A DNA stretch of 64,000 bases from contig NW_022145601.1 in the NCBI RefSeq assembly GCF_000002235.5, positions 7,947,660 to 8,011,659 of the forward strand, in the 5' to 3' direction. A program made the translations under genes and the position numbers. Shown one piece after another: positions 63,893-64,000 of this stretch (positions are counted from its first letter, which is position 1; every line of letters begins with the position of its first letter). Below the pieces are notes generated by a model. It was not told the DNA's origin. It was given only the letters and a program-made list of their open reading frames with translations, and made no database searches. The stretch comes from Strongylocentrotus purpuratus (lineage: Eukaryota; Echinodermata; Echinoidea; Camarodonta; Strongylocentrotidae).

Positions 63893-64000
63893 GGTGGGCA
63901 TTAATAGCCACCTGGGTAGAGAGTGGCAAATGTAGATTAATGACTTGCCAAAGGACATTGTGCTGCCTGCACCAGAGCCCTGTTTCACAAAACTTGTCAT
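63893..64000. mobile_element. SINE body fragment, then the start of a MITE cut by the window edge
   Basis: CCACCTGGGTAGAGAGTGGC and GACTTGCCAAAGGACATT match the 48011 SINE body; GAGCCCTGTTTCACAAAACT at 63977 resembles the ends of the 53857 MITE family. Confidence 0.55.

Overview
The window reads as genomic DNA from a marine invertebrate deuterostome, most likely a sea urchin or other echinoderm. The reasons are short exons in AT-rich introns, a dense litter of small inverted-repeat DNA transposons, tRNA-derived SINEs with ATT/TAA tails, and TGACCTTTGACC-bearing dispersed repeats. The species call is inference; no marker gene fixes it.

Two host genes can be assembled exon by exon, and they are convergent. 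On the plus strand, 8036-17476 is a complete five-exon gene for a 134-residue SUZ-domain protein, recognisable as SZRD1. On the minus strand, 63264 down to 24684 holds 32 exons whose phases join without a break. They give 8430 nt, that is 2809 residues plus a stop, for a large protein built of Sfi1-type tryptophan repeats (family consensus roughly L-L-x3-F-x2-W-K), the kind that binds centrin at centrioles and basal bodies. Its 5' end probably lies beyond base 64000. Two exons are huge and low-complexity (60753-58658 and 43206-41817). The others carry one to three repeats each, and intron positions are often set a few residues before the conserved tryptophan.

Layout: 372-5764 is a nest of DNA elements, where an outer AGTGCT-rich element is split by an inner element (1476-5555, duplicated target GGCTA) carrying a 27-monomer satellite with a higher-order period near 424 bp. 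5765-8035 is intergenic with a LINE remnant. 8036-17476 is SZRD1, whose 5.7-kb first intron holds a CCAGTATTCGGTC element, a 1.4-kb hAT-like element with a perfect 8-bp target duplication, and LINE debris. 17477-24683 is the convergent intergenic/3' UTR zone. 24684-63264 is the Sfi1-repeat gene, its introns packed with MITEs and SINEs. 63265-64000 is upstream sequence or a further intron, with a SINE.

The most unusual structures are within the Sfi1-repeat gene. A 93-bp minisatellite (54684-55250) repeats the 3' splice site plus a W-motif exon segment in frame, so alternative acceptor use could change the number of repeats. A decayed copy of an exon front lies at 39230-39345. A MITE ends about 10 bp from the exon 9 acceptor, so that exon's branch point and most upstream splicing signal must lie inside transposon DNA.

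No CRISPR array, rRNA gene, functional tRNA gene, retrovirus or LTR element was recognised.
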